A DNA stretch of 64,000 nt, from NCBI GenBank assembly GCA_009377605.1, contig WHTT01000022.1:1-64000 (forward strand), read 5' to 3'. Origin of the DNA: Luteitalea sp. (GTDB lineage Bacteria > Acidobacteriota > Vicinamibacteria > Vicinamibacterales > Vicinamibacteraceae). The position numbers and the translations under genes were made by a program. Each line of letters opens with the position of its first letter. The first letter of the stretch is position 1. The notes under the pieces are model-generated. The model worked only from the letters and a program-made list of their open reading frames with translations, searched no databases and was not told where the DNA came from. Shown piece after piece: positions 9,524 to 20,300 of the stretch.

Positions 9524-9583
9524 GTAGCGCAGGCCTTTAGGCCTGCTCATTGCGGCGTTGGCAGGCCTAAAGGCCTGCGCTAC
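9524..9583. repeat. inverted REP pair, family A
   Basis: GTAGCGCAGGCCTTTAGGCC starts at 9524; the mirrored copy ends GGCCTGCGCTAC at 9583. Same GTAG head, same order and the same GCGGCGTTG spacer as 4446-4505. It lies 16 bases past the stop of the propeller operon and may act as its terminator or 3' stabiliser. Confidence 0.85.
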
Positions 9584-9716
9584 AAGCAATTTCGCCGGGA
9601 CTTGCGTTTCACGGTGCACTCTAGTTGAATAAGAACGTTCCTGCAGTGTCTCGTCGGCTTCGCCGTGCACCGCGGTGTGGTGGGGAAACGGTTCACACCG
9701 AAGAGAAGGTGATTTC

Positions 9717-10214
9717 ATGGCTTTCACACTCAAGGTCAATGGAAAGTCCACGTCGGTGGATGTCCCCGCCGACATCCCGCTGTTGTGGGTGCTGCGCGAT
9801 GTCCTCGATCTCAAGGGGACGAAGTACGGTTGCGGGATCTCCCAGTGCGGCGCCTGCACGGTGCATCTCGCCGGGAAGGCCGTGCGCTCCTGTCAGGTCC
9901 CGGTCTCATCGGTCGGCGACGCCGAGGTCACGACGATCGAAGGCCTCTCGACCGACGGCTCCCATCCGCTGCAGCGCGCCTGGCAAGCCGTGGACGTGCC
10001 GCAATGCGGCTACTGCCAAGCCGGGCAGATCATGTCGGCCGCAGCGCTGCTGGCGCAAACACCGAAGCCAACGAATGGCGATATCGATCGCGCGATGAGC
10101 GGCAACCTGTGTCGCTGCGCGACGTATCTGCGTATCCGCGAGGCGATTCACAAAGCGGCCGGCAACGTCGTGACGCAAACGGCCAGTGCCAATCAACCGT
10201 CCGCCAACAAATAA
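9717..10214 (+). CDS. iorA: [2Fe-2S] subunit of molybdenum hydroxylase (IorA-like)
   Basis: A 165-residue ferredoxin subunit. The N-terminal plant-type [2Fe-2S] domain has [12 protein letters not shown] and a later Cys in VRSCQVP; the C-terminal all-helical [2Fe-2S] domain has [12 protein letters not shown] and GNLCRCATY. It would pass electrons from the molybdopterin site of the next gene's product to an external acceptor. The start at 9717 ([10 protein letters not shown]) is preceded by AGAAGGTG at a proper distance and matches the family start; an upstream in-frame ATG at 9675 would add 14 unlikely residues. The catalytic subunit begins 9 bases after the stop. The closest named family is isoquinoline 1-oxidoreductase alpha subunit, but the true substrate (N-heterocycle or aldehyde) cannot be told. 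Confidence 0.93.
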   Translation: MAFTLKVNGKSTSVDVPADIPLLWVLRDVLDLKGTKYGCGISQCGACTVHLAGKAVRSCQVPVSSVGDAEVTTIEGLSTDGSHPLQRAWQAVDVPQCGYCQAGQIMSAAALLAQTPKPTNGDIDRAMSGNLCRCATYLRIREAIHKAAGNVVTQTASANQPSANK

Positions 10215-10223
10215 GGAGGCGTC

Positions 10224-12422
10224 ATGACCAGTCTGCTTGTTGATCGTCGCTGCTTCCTTCGCGTGACCGCGCTCGCGGGTGGCGGTGTGTTGCTCGGCTC
10301 CTGCGTCGAGCGCGTCAGTGAGGGCGTTGCCGCGGTAAGCGATGCCAGCGGGGCGTTCACGCCCAACGCGTTCATCCGTATCACGCCCGACGGCGCGGTC
10401 ACCCTGATGGCCAAGAACCCCGAGCTCGGCCAGGGCGTGAAGACGATGCTCCCGATGCTCATCGCCGAGGAGCTGGAGGTCGACTGGAAGGACGTCCAGA
10501 TCGAACAGGCGCTGAGCGATGAGAAGAAGTACGGCCGCCAGGTCGCCGGTGGCAGCACGTCCACGCCGAACAACTGGGACGAGCTGCGCCAGGTTGGCGC
10601 AGCGGGCCGACAGATGCTCGTTGCAGCCGCGGCGCAGACCTGGGGCGTCCCAGAGTCGGAGTGCTACGCCGCCTCCGCCGTGGTGCACCATCGCCCGACC
10701 GGACGCACACTGGGGTACGGCGAGCTCGCCTCGAAGGCGGCAACCATCGCGCCACCGGACCTCGAGACCGTCTCGCTCAAGAATCCCAAGGACTACAAGA
10801 TCATCGGCACGGCGGTCCCCGGTGTCGACAATCCCGCGATCGTCACGGGCAAGCCTCTGTTCGGCATCGACGTCACGGTGCCCGATATGCTCCACGCCGT
10901 ATTCGAGAAGTGCCCGGTGTTCGGCGGCAAGGCCGTGAGCGCCAATCTCGACGAGGTAAAGGCGTTGCCGGGCGTGCGCCAGGCCTTCATGGTGGAAGGG
11001 GGCGACGACCTCGAGGGCCTGCTCAGCGGCGTGGCCATCGTCGCGGACACCTGGTGGGCGGCCCGGACGGCGCGAGAGAAGCTGCAGGTGAAGTGGGACG
11101 AGGGAGAAACGGCGTCGCAGAGCAGCGATGGCTTTGCCCGCCGCGCGGCCGAGCTCGCGAAGCAACCGCCGGCGAGGAGCCTGCGTCGAGACGGTGACGT
11201 CGACGCGGCGTTGCAGACGGCCAAAGTGGTGGAAGCCTCCTACGTCTATCCCTTCATCTCTCACGCCACGCTCGAGCCGCAGAACTGCACCGCGCACTTC
11301 CAGGACGGCAAAGTCGAGATCTGGGCGCCATCGCAGACCCCACAGTCGGGCCGCGAGTTGGTGGCGAAGACGCTCGGCATTCCCGAGAGCGCCGTCACCA
11401 TCAACTTGACGCGCATCGGCGGTGGATTCGGCCGGCGCTTGAAGAACGACTACATGGTCGAGGCTGCGTGGATCTCGAAGGCCGCCGGCGCGCCCGTGAA
11501 GCTGTTGTGGACGCGCGAAGACGACATGCGTCACGGCTTCTACCGTCCCGCAGGCTTTCACTTCTTCAAGGGCGGCGTCGACGACTCGGGGAAGCTGGTC
11601 GCCTGGCGCGATCATTTCGTCACCTTCGGCGAAGGGGAAGAGTTTGCGCCCAGCGCGGGAATTCAGCCCCACGAGTTTCCGGCCCGCTTCATCGAGAACT
11701 TCGCGCTCGAGAGCTCCGTCATGCCGCTGGGTGTGCCGACCGGGCCCCTACGCGCTCCCGGCAGCAACGCGCTCGCGTGGGTGATGCAGTCGTTCATCGA
11801 CGAGCTTGCACACGCGGCCGCCAAGGACCCGGTACAGTTTCGGCTAGATTTGCTCGGTGAACCGCGCTTCGTGGGCGATCCCGAAGGACGCGACGGCTAC
11901 GATGCCGCCAGGATGCGCGGCGTGCTCGAGCTCGTGGCCGAGAAGTCCGGCTGGGGCAAGCGCACGCTCCCCAAGGGCACGGGGATGGGCGTGGCCTTCC
12001 ACTTCAGCCATCGCGGTTACTTCGCCGAGGTGGCAGAGGTCACGGCGGACAGTGGCAAGAAGCTCAAGGTCAATAAATTCTGGGTGGCCGGCGATGTCGG
12101 TCGGCAGATAGTCAACACCAGCAATGCCGTAAACCAGGTACAGGGGTGTGTGCTCGACGGTCTGGGAGCGCTGCTCGGCCAGGAGATTACAATCGAGGGC
12201 GGCAGGACGGTGCAGAGCAACTTCAACGACTTCCCGCTGCTGCGCCACACGCAAGTGCCACCGGTGGAGGTGCACTTCCTGCGGAGCGATCATCCACCGA
12301 CCGGCCTCGGCGAGCCTGGGCTGCCGCCAGCGCCGCCCGCCGTGTGCAACGCCATTTTCGCGGCAACCGGTGAGCGCATCCGGTCGCTACCCCTCTCGAA
12401 GAGTGGATGGCAGTGGGCATAG
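10224..12422 (+). CDS. iorB: molybdopterin-binding catalytic subunit (IorB-like)
   Basis: A 732-residue molybdenum hydroxylase large subunit of the two-subunit IorAB type. The N-terminus has a twin-arginine signal, [14 protein letters not shown], followed by LLGSC, a plausible lipobox, so it may be a Tat-exported lipoprotein on the periplasmic side. Family landmarks are [12 protein letters not shown] (cofactor-binding glycine-rich loop), [16 protein letters not shown] and the C-terminal [20 protein letters not shown], which holds the conserved Glu region of this superfamily. Shine-Dalgarno AAGGAGG precedes the ATG. The [2Fe-2S] subunit lies immediately upstream. No cytochrome c subunit, XdhC-like maturation factor or cofactor gene is adjacent, so the electron acceptor and insertion chaperone must be elsewhere. 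Confidence 0.93.
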   Translation: MTSLLVDRRCFLRVTALAGGGVLLGSCVERVSEGVAAVSDASGAFTPNAFIRITPDGAVTLMAKNPELGQGVKTMLPMLIAEELEVDWKDVQIEQALSDEKKYGRQVAGGSTSTPNNWDELRQVGAAGRQMLVAAAAQTWGVPESECYAASAVVHHRPTGRTLGYGELASKAATIAPPDLETVSLKNPKDYKIIGTAVPGVDNPAIVTGKPLFGIDVTVPDMLHAVFEKCPVFGGKAVSANLDEVKALPGVRQAFMVEGGDDLEGLLSGVAIVADTWWAARTAREKLQVKWDEGETASQSSDGFARRAAELAKQPPARSLRRDGDVDAALQTAKVVEASYVYPFISHATLEPQNCTAHFQDGKVEIWAPSQTPQSGRELVAKTLGIPESAVTINLTRIGGGFGRRLKNDYMVEAAWISKAAGAPVKLLWTREDDMRHGFYRPAGFHFFKGGVDDSGKLVAWRDHFVTFGEGEEFAPSAGIQPHEFPARFIENFALESSVMPLGVPTGPLRAPGSNALAWVMQSFIDELAHAAAKDPVQFRLDLLGEPRFVGDPEGRDGYDAARMRGVLELVAEKSGWGKRTLPKGTGMGVAFHFSHRGYFAEVAEVTADSGKKLKVNKFWVAGDVGRQIVNTSNAVNQVQGCVLDGLGALLGQEITIEGGRTVQSNFNDFPLLRHTQVPPVEVHFLRSDHPPTGLGEPGLPPAPPAVCNAIFAATGERIRSLPLSKSGWQWA

Positions 12423-12462
12423 CCGCGCCGCAGCCCGACCACCACGAAGAACCGAAGGGTTA

Positions 12463-12493
12463 ACCACGAAGGGCACTTCGTGTCCTTCGTGGT
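12463..12493. repeat. inverted repeat with ACCACGAAGG arms
   Basis: ACCACGAAGG at 12463 is matched by CCTTCGTGGT ending at 12493, with 11 bases between, and the inner bases also pair partly (CACTTCGTG). It lies 40 bases after the IorB stop and could be a terminator, or a copy of a dispersed CCACGAAGG-type repeat. It lacks the GTAG head of the other palindromes here. Confidence 0.55.
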
Positions 12494-12611
12494 GAAGCTC
12501 TTCGCCCCTCCGCACGAGATTTTTAAAGCATTTTGATATAGCATGACGTCGCGCGGGCGTTACAGGGCCCGTTGCATCCCTGCCCTCGATTGATGCAGAG
12601 TTCGCGGAGCC

Positions 12612-15600
12612 ATGAATAGACGAATTGCGCTTGCTTTGACGCTCTTCTTTTTGCCGGCGCCAGCCGCCGCACAGCTTGCAACCACGACCTCATTGGTAGG
12701 CACGGTCACCGACGACAGCGGTGCGGGGATCGTTGGAGCCCAGATCACGGCGGTCAACGAGGCGACCACGGACACGTACTCCGCCGCGACGAACGCTCAA
12801 GGCTCGTACACGCTCCCGTTCGTGAGGATCGGCACGTACACGATCACAGTCGAGATGGCGGGCTTCGATCCGACCGCCAGTTCTGGCGTGCTGGTCGAGA
12901 CCAACCAGACCGTCCGCACCAACTTCACGCTGCAGGTCGGCGGGGTCGCGCAAGAGGTCACCGTCACCGGGACCCAACCGCTCCTTACCACCGATGAGCC
13001 CAGCGTCAGTGAGGTGCTCACCACGCGAGATATCGCGACGCTGCCGCTCACCGGGCGTGACGTCTTGAAGCTGGCGACGACGACGGCCGGCGTCAGACTG
13101 AACGGAGACAGCCCCAACGGGGTGCCTCCCGGCGAGACGTTCACGGGCGCCGGCGTGCGCAACATCCAGAACGACGTGTCGCTGGACGGCATCAGTGTCA
13201 TGAACAACCTGATCACGACGGTGAACTTCCGCCCGTCGGCGGAAGCGGTGTCCGAGATGCACGTCCAGACGGGGACCTACGCGGCCCAGTACGGCAACTA
13301 TCTGGGCGTGCACATGAACGTCGTCACCAAGAGCGGCACCAACCAGATGCACGGGGCGCTGTTCGAGTACTTTCGCAACGATGCCTTGGAGGCGCGCGAC
13401 TACTTCGACGATCCGGAGAGCCCCAAGAATCCGCTACGCCAGAACCAATTCGGCGTCGAGGTCGATGGGCCAGTGGTTATTCCAGGCGTGTACAACGGAA
13501 GGAACAAGACCTTCTTCATGGGCTCTTATGAGGGCCTGCGTCTGCGCAGCGAATCCACCGCCATTCAGAGCGTTCTCACGCCCAAGATGCGACAGGGCGA
13601 TTTCTCCGAGGTCGCGACGCCCCTCGCGGATCCAACCCGGCCCGGCACGCTGTTTCCGGGCAACGTCATCCCAGAGGACAGGTTGTCGCCACAGGCATTA
13701 CGGCTGCTCGAGTTCATGCCGCTGCCCAACGCCGCAGGCACGGTGGACAACTTCATCAATATCGACTCGACACAAAATTACTGGGATCAGCTCATCACCC
13801 GCGTTGACGAGAACGTGTCGGACGATGTTCGCCTGTCCTTCCGGTATTCGTACCTGAATGGCCGGCCCAGCTCGACGTCGCTCGATCCCTACAGCGGCGC
13901 GTTCACCCCCAACACGCAAACGAATTTTCTGGTCGGCTATACGCATATCCTGACGCCATCGATGGTGAACGATTTCCGCTTCGGGCGTAACTCCGTCCAG
14001 ACCGACACCGTCAACATCTTTTTCGAGCGTCCCGAGCTACAGCAGGAGATCACGGACATCGGCATCCCGGGCTTTGGCTTCACACGGGCCGACGATCCCG
14101 GGCTGGCCAACTTCAACCTCTCGCAGTACAACGACATTGGAGGCGGCACCAACTGGTTCCAGAGCGATGAGACGTGGCAGTTCAGCAACAACCTGAGTCT
14201 GACCAAGGGTGCCCACACATTCATGATGGGCATGGAGTTCGCCCGCCTCCGTACGGATCGAACGGCGGCCAACGATGCCCGTGGGCGATTCAACTTCACC
14301 GGTGAGCTCACCAGCTTCGGTGAGCTCAGCGGCTTCGATGCCGCAGACTTTCTCCTCGGGATGCCGCGAAGCAGCGTCACGGGCGCGCCGCAACTCGCCT
14401 CCGCGGGTCAACAGTGGCGTGGCGCCTTCTTCTTCCAGGACAAGTGGGACCTGACCCGCAACTTGACATTGAATCTCGGCCTCCGTTACGAGATCCCAAC
14501 CGTTCCAACCACACCCACGGGCAACGCGACGATCCTCAACGCGGAGCAGACCGAGCTGATTCCGGCGGACGCACCGCAACCTGGGTTCGAGTTCACCGAT
14601 CCGGATCACAACAACTGGGCGCCCCGAATTGGCTTTGCCTACCGCATGGGCGAGAACTGGGTGGCTCGCGGCGGCTTCGGCCTGTACTACAACGCGAACC
14701 AGACGAACAGCTACACGCTGCTGTCCCTCAATCCTCCGTTCTCGAACTTCTTCACCTTCGACTCGGACCCAACGAACCCAACGGTGACGCTGGCGAATCC
14801 GACCCCATCGGGAGCAGAGACGGATACACCAGCGGCGGATGTCATCACCGTCGGTCCCGACTGGCCAACCGCCATGATGCGCCAGTGGAGCCTCGACCTG
14901 CAGCGCGCGTTGTGGTCGGGCGCCGCGCTGGATCTGCAGTATCTCGGCTCCTCGTCTCGCAACCTGGACACCAGCTTCTACAACAACACTCCCCTGCCGG
15001 GACCCGGCAGCGTCCAATCGCGTCGCCCCAACCCACGGTGGGGCAATATCCGCTGGATTTTCAACGAGGCAATCTCGAACTACAACGCGCTGAACGTCAT
15101 CCTGCGCCAGCGGTTGAACAATGGCGTCAGCTTCCTGGCGTCGTACACCTGGGCCCATACGCTCGATCAGGCCAACAACTCCAACGCCGGCGGCCGCCCG
15201 ATGAACCCGTACGACTGGGACGCCGACTACGGCAACGCGAATTGGGACCTGCGTCACCGCTTTGTCATCAGCTATTCCTATGACCTGCCCTTCTTCGGGG
15301 AGGCTGACAGCGCGTTCGTGCGAGCCATCGCAGGGGGATGGCAAGCCAGCGGCGTGACGACGCTCGAGAGCGGCCTGCCGTTCAACGTGACGATTGCCGG
15401 AGATATCGCCAACACCGGCTCACCGAACCAGCGGCCCGATCTCGTCGGGACGGCCACCGCCGATTGTGGCGCCGACCGTCTGACGAACTGCATCACCGCA
15501 TCCGCATTCGCGGAGCCGGAGCAATACACCTACGGCAACGCAGGTCGGAACATCCTACGCGGCCCCGGTATGGTCGTGACGGACTTTGCGTTCCGTAAGA

Positions 15601-15776
15601 ACTTTACGCTCAATCAGGGACTGAACGTCTTGCTCGGCATCGAGGTGTTCAACCTGTTCAACACACCGACGTTCAGTAACCCGCGGTCCGTCTTTGGCGA
15701 CGAGACATTTGGACGCATCAACTCGACACGCAGTACGCCACGGCAAATGCAGCTCGCAGCGAAGTTTTGGTTTTAG
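12612..15776 (+). CDS. Oar-like TonB-dependent receptor
   Basis: A 1054-residue outer-membrane receptor. Signal peptide 1-20 (ALTLFFLPAPAAAQ), carboxypeptidase-regulatory domain about 25-110 (GTVTDDSGAGIVGAQITAVN, RIGTYTITVEMAGF), plug about 120-250 (PLTGRDVLKLATTTAGV, VHMNVVTKSGTNQMHGALFE) and a large barrel whose final strand ends QLAAKFWF, with the aromatic C-terminal residue expected for BAM recognition. The modular order and KSGTNxxHG motif are characteristic of Oar-type receptors that are hugely expanded in Acidobacteriota. Ligand unknown. The stop TAG is followed with no gap by the REP at 15777, and the gene is convergent with the MFS gene. Nothing suggests truncation. Confidence 0.93.
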   Translation: MNRRIALALTLFFLPAPAAAQLATTTSLVGTVTDDSGAGIVGAQITAVNEATTDTYSAATNAQGSYTLPFVRIGTYTITVEMAGFDPTASSGVLVETNQTVRTNFTLQVGGVAQEVTVTGTQPLLTTDEPSVSEVLTTRDIATLPLTGRDVLKLATTTAGVRLNGDSPNGVPPGETFTGAGVRNIQNDVSLDGISVMNNLITTVNFRPSAEAVSEMHVQTGTYAAQYGNYLGVHMNVVTKSGTNQMHGALFEYFRNDALEARDYFDDPESPKNPLRQNQFGVEVDGPVVIPGVYNGRNKTFFMGSYEGLRLRSESTAIQSVLTPKMRQGDFSEVATPLADPTRPGTLFPGNVIPEDRLSPQALRLLEFMPLPNAAGTVDNFINIDSTQNYWDQLITRVDENVSDDVRLSFRYSYLNGRPSSTSLDPYSGAFTPNTQTNFLVGYTHILTPSMVNDFRFGRNSVQTDTVNIFFERPELQQEITDIGIPGFGFTRADDPGLANFNLSQYNDIGGGTNWFQSDETWQFSNNLSLTKGAHTFMMGMEFARLRTDRTAANDARGRFNFTGELTSFGELSGFDAADFLLGMPRSSVTGAPQLASAGQQWRGAFFFQDKWDLTRNLTLNLGLRYEIPTVPTTPTGNATILNAEQTELIPADAPQPGFEFTDPDHNNWAPRIGFAYRMGENWVARGGFGLYYNANQTNSYTLLSLNPPFSNFFTFDSDPTNPTVTLANPTPSGAETDTPAADVITVGPDWPTAMMRQWSLDLQRALWSGAALDLQYLGSSSRNLDTSFYNNTPLPGPGSVQSRRPNPRWGNIRWIFNEAISNYNALNVILRQRLNNGVSFLASYTWAHTLDQANNSNAGGRPMNPYDWDADYGNANWDLRHRFVISYSYDLPFFGEADSAFVRAIAGGWQASGVTTLESGLPFNVTIAGDIANTGSPNQRPDLVGTATADCGADRLTNCITASAFAEPEQYTYGNAGRNILRGPGMVVTDFAFRKNFTLNQGLNVLLGIEVFNLFNTPTFSNPRSVFGDETFGRINSTRSTPRQMQLAAKFWF

Positions 15777-15801
15777 GTAGGGCCGCCTCGCCGAGGCGGC
15801 C
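15777..15801 (+). repeat. REP palindrome, family B
   Basis: GTAGGGCCGCCTCGCCGAGG starting at 15777 is a GTAG-headed palindrome with arms CCGCCTCG/CGAGGCGG. It begins on the base after the receptor's stop codon. The same sequence occurs at 63509 and nearly so at 20528. Confidence 0.85.
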
Positions 15802-15839
15802 GATATCTCGGCGCGGCTTCCGGACGGCGTGTTCGGTGG

Positions 15840-15864
15840 GCGAGGGGTCAAAAAGACCCCTCGC
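15840..15864. terminator. bidirectional terminator-like hairpin
   Basis: GCGAGGGGTC at 15840 pairs perfectly with GACCCCTCGC ending at 15864 around a five-A loop. It sits between the convergent receptor and MFS genes. A T-rich stretch (CTTTATT) follows about 10 bases later on the plus strand, so rho-independent action is plausible but not ideal. Confidence 0.55.
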
Positions 15865-15884
15865 AACGCCCTTTATTGCAAGCC

Positions 15885-17210
15885 CTATTCCGGAAGCGCC
15901 TCCGACTTGGGCTCCGGCAGCCAAAAGCTGGCCGCAAAACCAATGCCATAGGTCAACAGCGCGACCGTGGCGGCGGCATACGCGAGCTGCTCGGAGGGCG
16001 TGTCGCCCGGCATGACGTTCGAGAGCTGTGCGGTAACGAGCGCCGCCGACGTTCCGACCATCCGCCCGCCCACGTTGGCGGCAAACCCTTCACCGGTGCC
16101 GCGCAGATGCACGGGATACACGCGTGGTAAGTAATTCCCCCAGAAGCTGAACTGCGCCACCGTGAAGAAGCCCGCTGCAAAGATGCCCCACTTCAGCAAC
16201 TCCAGGCCGCCGCCGCCAGCCGAGGCGAGGAAGACGAACGGGATGAGAATCAAGCCGGGCACTTGAAACATCCTGAGCAGCGGCCGGCGCGCCAAGATCC
16301 GCACGGCAAAGAACGCGAGCGCAAAGCGGCCAACCAGGCCGCCGGTCTCTTGGAACCCCTGCACGGCCGAGACCGTTTGCTGTTGTTGGACCTCGGAAAG
16401 GCCTTGCACTTCCGCGAGGCCGGGCACGATACGCGGCGCATGCTGGAGCGCTCCGAACGCCGCACCGTAACTGCACGCGAACATCAGCGCGGTCACCAGC
16501 GTGGTCGTGCGAAGACGCGGCCTGAAGAGCTCCGCGATGCTGGGCCGTTGAAGCGTCCCCGCAGCCTTCTTCTCCTGCCAGATCGGCGACTCCGGCAGAA
16601 ACGGACGCACAATGATGAGCGGCAGCGCCGGGATCACACCGGAGATGAGCGTGTATCGCCACGCGGCGTGGCCGCCGTGAATGGCCGGCAGCGAGTCGCC
16701 GTAGGTGACGGCCAGGTAGTAGGCCCCCGTCACAATGAGGCCGCCGATCGACGAAAACGCCTGCGTGTACCCGAGGACGGCTTCACGCCGCTTCGGCTCC
16801 GGAAACAGCTCCGCGAGCCAGGCGACGGCCGCGATGAACTCCACGCAGACGCCGATGAACGTCGTGCAGCGGAAGAAGAGCAGCCACTCGATGGAGGTCG
16901 TATAGCCTGCGGCGCACGCCGAGAACGCATAGAGCAGGATGCTCCACACGAGGACCCGGCGGCGGCCGAAGCGGTCGGTCAAGTAGCCGCCGATCAGGCC
17001 GAAGATGCCGCCCGCGATGGCCGGCAGCCAGAACAGCAGCCCGACCCAGTGGTTGAACGCCGCGGTGCCGGGGGTAGCCCCGGTCAGCTCCATCAGCGCT
17101 GGCCGCACGATGAGCGGCAGCATGAGAATCTCGTAGATGTCGAATGCGAAGCCGATGGCGGCAATCGCGCAAATCACCCATTCCACCGGCGTGAGACGTT
17201 GGCGAATCAT
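15885..17210 (-). CDS. MFS transporter
   Basis: A 441-residue, probably 12-helix major facilitator. Motif A is visible between TM2 and TM3 (GGYLTDRFGRRR), with TM1 beginning WVICAIAAIGFAFDIYEIL. The central loop is hydrophilic (LPESPIWQEKKAAGT). The start at 17210 (MIRQRLTPVEW) is chosen because AGGAG lies five bases upstream; an in-frame codon ten residues earlier lacks this. It diverges from the receptor at 17378 across about 170 bases, so the transporter and the receptor may be co-regulated and import the same nutrient across inner and outer membranes. The substrate is not inferable; the family resembles metabolite:proton symporters. The C-terminus LPEPKSEALPE is complete. Confidence 0.9.
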   Translation of the reverse strand: MIRQRLTPVEWVICAIAAIGFAFDIYEILMLPLIVRPALMELTGATPGTAAFNHWVGLLFWLPAIAGGIFGLIGGYLTDRFGRRRVLVWSILLYAFSACAAGYTTSIEWLLFFRCTTFIGVCVEFIAAVAWLAELFPEPKRREAVLGYTQAFSSIGGLIVTGAYYLAVTYGDSLPAIHGGHAAWRYTLISGVIPALPLIIVRPFLPESPIWQEKKAAGTLQRPSIAELFRPRLRTTTLVTALMFACSYGAAFGALQHAPRIVPGLAEVQGLSEVQQQQTVSAVQGFQETGGLVGRFALAFFAVRILARRPLLRMFQVPGLILIPFVFLASAGGGGLELLKWGIFAAGFFTVAQFSFWGNYLPRVYPVHLRGTGEGFAANVGGRMVGTSAALVTAQLSNVMPGDTPSEQLAYAAATVALLTYGIGFAASFWLPEPKSEALPE

Positions 17211-17377
17211 GCGTGCTCCTGAAACAGAACCAGGGGGCAAACCGTAATCTTATGTGCAAACATTGGAAAAGATGGCAAAAGATGCCTGTCATCTTTTTCA
17301 CATGTTTCACGAGAAGAGAGACGACAGGCATCTCGTCCGATCTGTCCCTCAGTCGCCATCCGGAGGACCTCCACAGC

Positions 17378-20300
17378 GTGCGACATCTCAGCATCGCTTT
17401 TCTGATGGCCCTTGTCAGCCTCGGCTCGTTCGCCACGCCCTTCCTCGCACGCGCGAGCGCCCAAGCCACCTTCAGCGCCATGACCGGCACGGTTCAGGAT
17501 GTGAACGGTGGCCGCCTGGCCGGCGTCACCGTCGTGGCCCGTCATCTGGACACCGGCACGACCCGCACTGCGGTTGCCGGCGCTGACGGACAATTCATTC
17601 TCGTGGGTCTTCCCGTGGGTCGCTATGAGGTCAGGGCGGAGCTCGCCGGCTTCAAGCCGCTCGTCCGTTCTGGCGTGGACCTCGTGGTTGGCGAGCCCGC
17701 GGTGCTCGCTCTCGTGCTCGAGGTGGGAGGCCTCGACGAGGCGGTCACTGTGAGCAGCGCCGCCTCGCCGGTCAACACGCGCACATCAGAGCTGAGCTAT
17801 CTCGTGTCACAGCAGACGATCGAGCAGCTCCCGCTGAACGGCCGCAACTACACCGATCTCGCGCTGCTGCAGCCTGGCGTCAACCCGTTCCCGCACCGGG
17901 ACGGCGGCTCCGTGGTGGCTCACGGTCTTGGCATGAGCGTGAACGGACAGGATCCGCGCTCGAACGTGTACTTGATCGATGGCACCCTGCAAAACGACTT
18001 CACGAACGGTCCGGCGGGCAGCGCCGCCGGCACGGCGCTCGGCATGGAGTCCATTCGTGAGTTCCGCGTCGAGACCAACGCCTATGCGGCCGAGTTCGGT
18101 CGGAACTCCGGCGGACAAATTCATGTGGTCACGAAGTCGGGTACGAACGACATCACGGGAAGCGCCTACGAATATCATCGCAACGACGCGCTCGATGCTC
18201 GCAACTTCTTCGACCGCGACGAGAAGCCCGCGTTTCGCCGCAATCAATACGGCACCGCAATCGGCGGGCCGCTGCAGCACAATCGCACGTTCTTCTTCGT
18301 GGGATACGAGGCGCTCCGGGAGCGGTTGGGACGAACCATCTCCACGGTCGTCCCGGACGACAACGCGAGGCGCGGCGTCCTCCCGGATCCCGCGACTCCC
18401 GGCCGGACGATCACCGTACCAATCGATCCAGGTGTTCAACCATACTTGGAAGCGTTTCCGGTCGCAAACGGGCCCTCGTTGGGAGGCGGGCTGGCGGATT
18501 ACACGTTCCCTTTCAATCAGACCATCGATCAGCACTTCGCGCAGGGCCGTGTCGATTATCACGTCGGAGACAATCATCACCTCTTCGCGCGCTACACGTT
18601 CGACGATGCCGACCAACAGCTTCCGACCGACTACCCACAGTTCCCGCGAGCGTTCGTCTCGCGCAACCAGTTCTTCACGGGCGAGTACCGGCAGGTCACA
18701 TCGGACCGGACGCTGAACACGTTCCGGATCGGCTTCAGCCGGACGCGCATCGGCCAAACGGTCCAGGCCAATCTGTCGCAGCCGCTGACGCCATTCGTGC
18801 CCGGCCAGTCCATCATTGGCGACGTCGACATCGGCGGCCTCCGCAGGTTCGGACCGCAGTCCTCCGCGAATCTCGGCCTCGTGCAGAACGTGTTCAGTCT
18901 CCAATACGATCTGATTCACACGCGCGGCCGGCACCTCCTGAAGGCGGGGGCGCTCATCGAGCGCTATCAAGACAACATGGTCAACCCGACCTTTAGTCTT
19001 GGTATCTTTCGATTCGCCAATCTGCAAACCTTCTTGGCCAACCAGCCACTGACCTTCATCGGCTTGATGCCCGAGGGGCAGATTGACCGCTATTGGCGCT
19101 TCACGCTCTTCGGCTTCTACGCGCAGGATGAGTTCCAGGTCACACCGCATCTCACGGTGAACGGCGGCTTGCGGTACGAGCTCACCACGATGCCGAAGGA
19201 CATCCACGGGCGCGACTCGACCATCATCGATCTGACCGATCAGGAGCCGACCGTTGGCCAGCTCTATCAAAATCCGACGCTCACCAACCTGTCGCCACGC
19301 GGCGGCTTCGCATGGGACATCGGCGGGAGCGGTCGCACGTCCCTCCGCGGCGGCTACGGCCTTTACTTCAACACGAACAACCAGCAGAACCTCATCGTCA
19401 CGGTGACGAATCCGCCCGCCACACCGCGCGTCATCATCTCCAACCCGACCTTCCCCGTGCCGCCGTTCGACCGCGCCGTGGGCAACTCGATTCGCCCCGT
19501 GCAATGGGACCTGGAGAATCCGCGCGTCCACGTCTGGAACGTCAGCCTTCAGCGCGCGCTCCCTTTGGAGATGGTCGCTACGGTCAGCTATGCGGGATCT
19601 CGGGGAGAACATCTCCTGCGCAGCAGCGACGCGAACGTGCCGACGCCGGAACAGCTCCCGGACGGCTCTCTTTTCATCCCGCCCGGCACGCCGCGGCCGA
19701 ACTCGAGCTTCTCCACCATCGAGATCAAGAGCAGCGATGGCGACTCCTGGTACCGAGCGCTCGTCATCGACCTGCGGCGACGCTGGCGAGATGGGTTCAT
19801 GCTGCAGTCCTCCTACACGCTCTCGCGGAGCGAGGACACGACGCAGGCGTCGACCTTCTTCTCGGACGCGACCAACGGGACGACATCGGCGTTTCCGGAG
19901 TTCATCCCTGACTACAACAAGGGGCGATCCGATTTCGACGCGACACACAGCTGGGTGATGAGCGCGACATGGCAGCTGCCGTTCGCGCGCAATACAGGAG
20001 GCCTGGCGAGGGCGCTCGTCGACGGCTGGCAGCTCGCAGGCATCCTCACCATGCGGAGCGGTAATCCGCTCACGGTCTTCGTACAGCAGAACCGATCGCG
20101 CTCGCTCTGGACCCCCTCGCTCGGACCGGGTATCGGGCAGGATCGTGCCAGCTACGCTCCAGGACGCGACGCATCGAACGCGGTCCTCGGGCGCCCTGAC
20201 CAGTGGTTCGATCCCGCCGCGTTCGCGCTCCAGCCGGCTGGCACGTTTGGCAATACCGGCCGAGGCGACTTCACCGGCCCGGATCTCCGCACGTTGGACC

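Noticed and set aside
9906-11672. Long minus-strand frame opposite the molybdenum hydroxylase genes
   Set aside because: Antisense shadow of strongly recognisable IorAB sequence; no motifs of its own.
17807-19948. Long minus-strand reading frame of over 700 codons opposite the TonB receptor
   Set aside because: It mirrors the receptor codons, has no family motif, signal or ribosome site, and the plus-strand receptor domains are clear. High GC makes such antisense frames common here.
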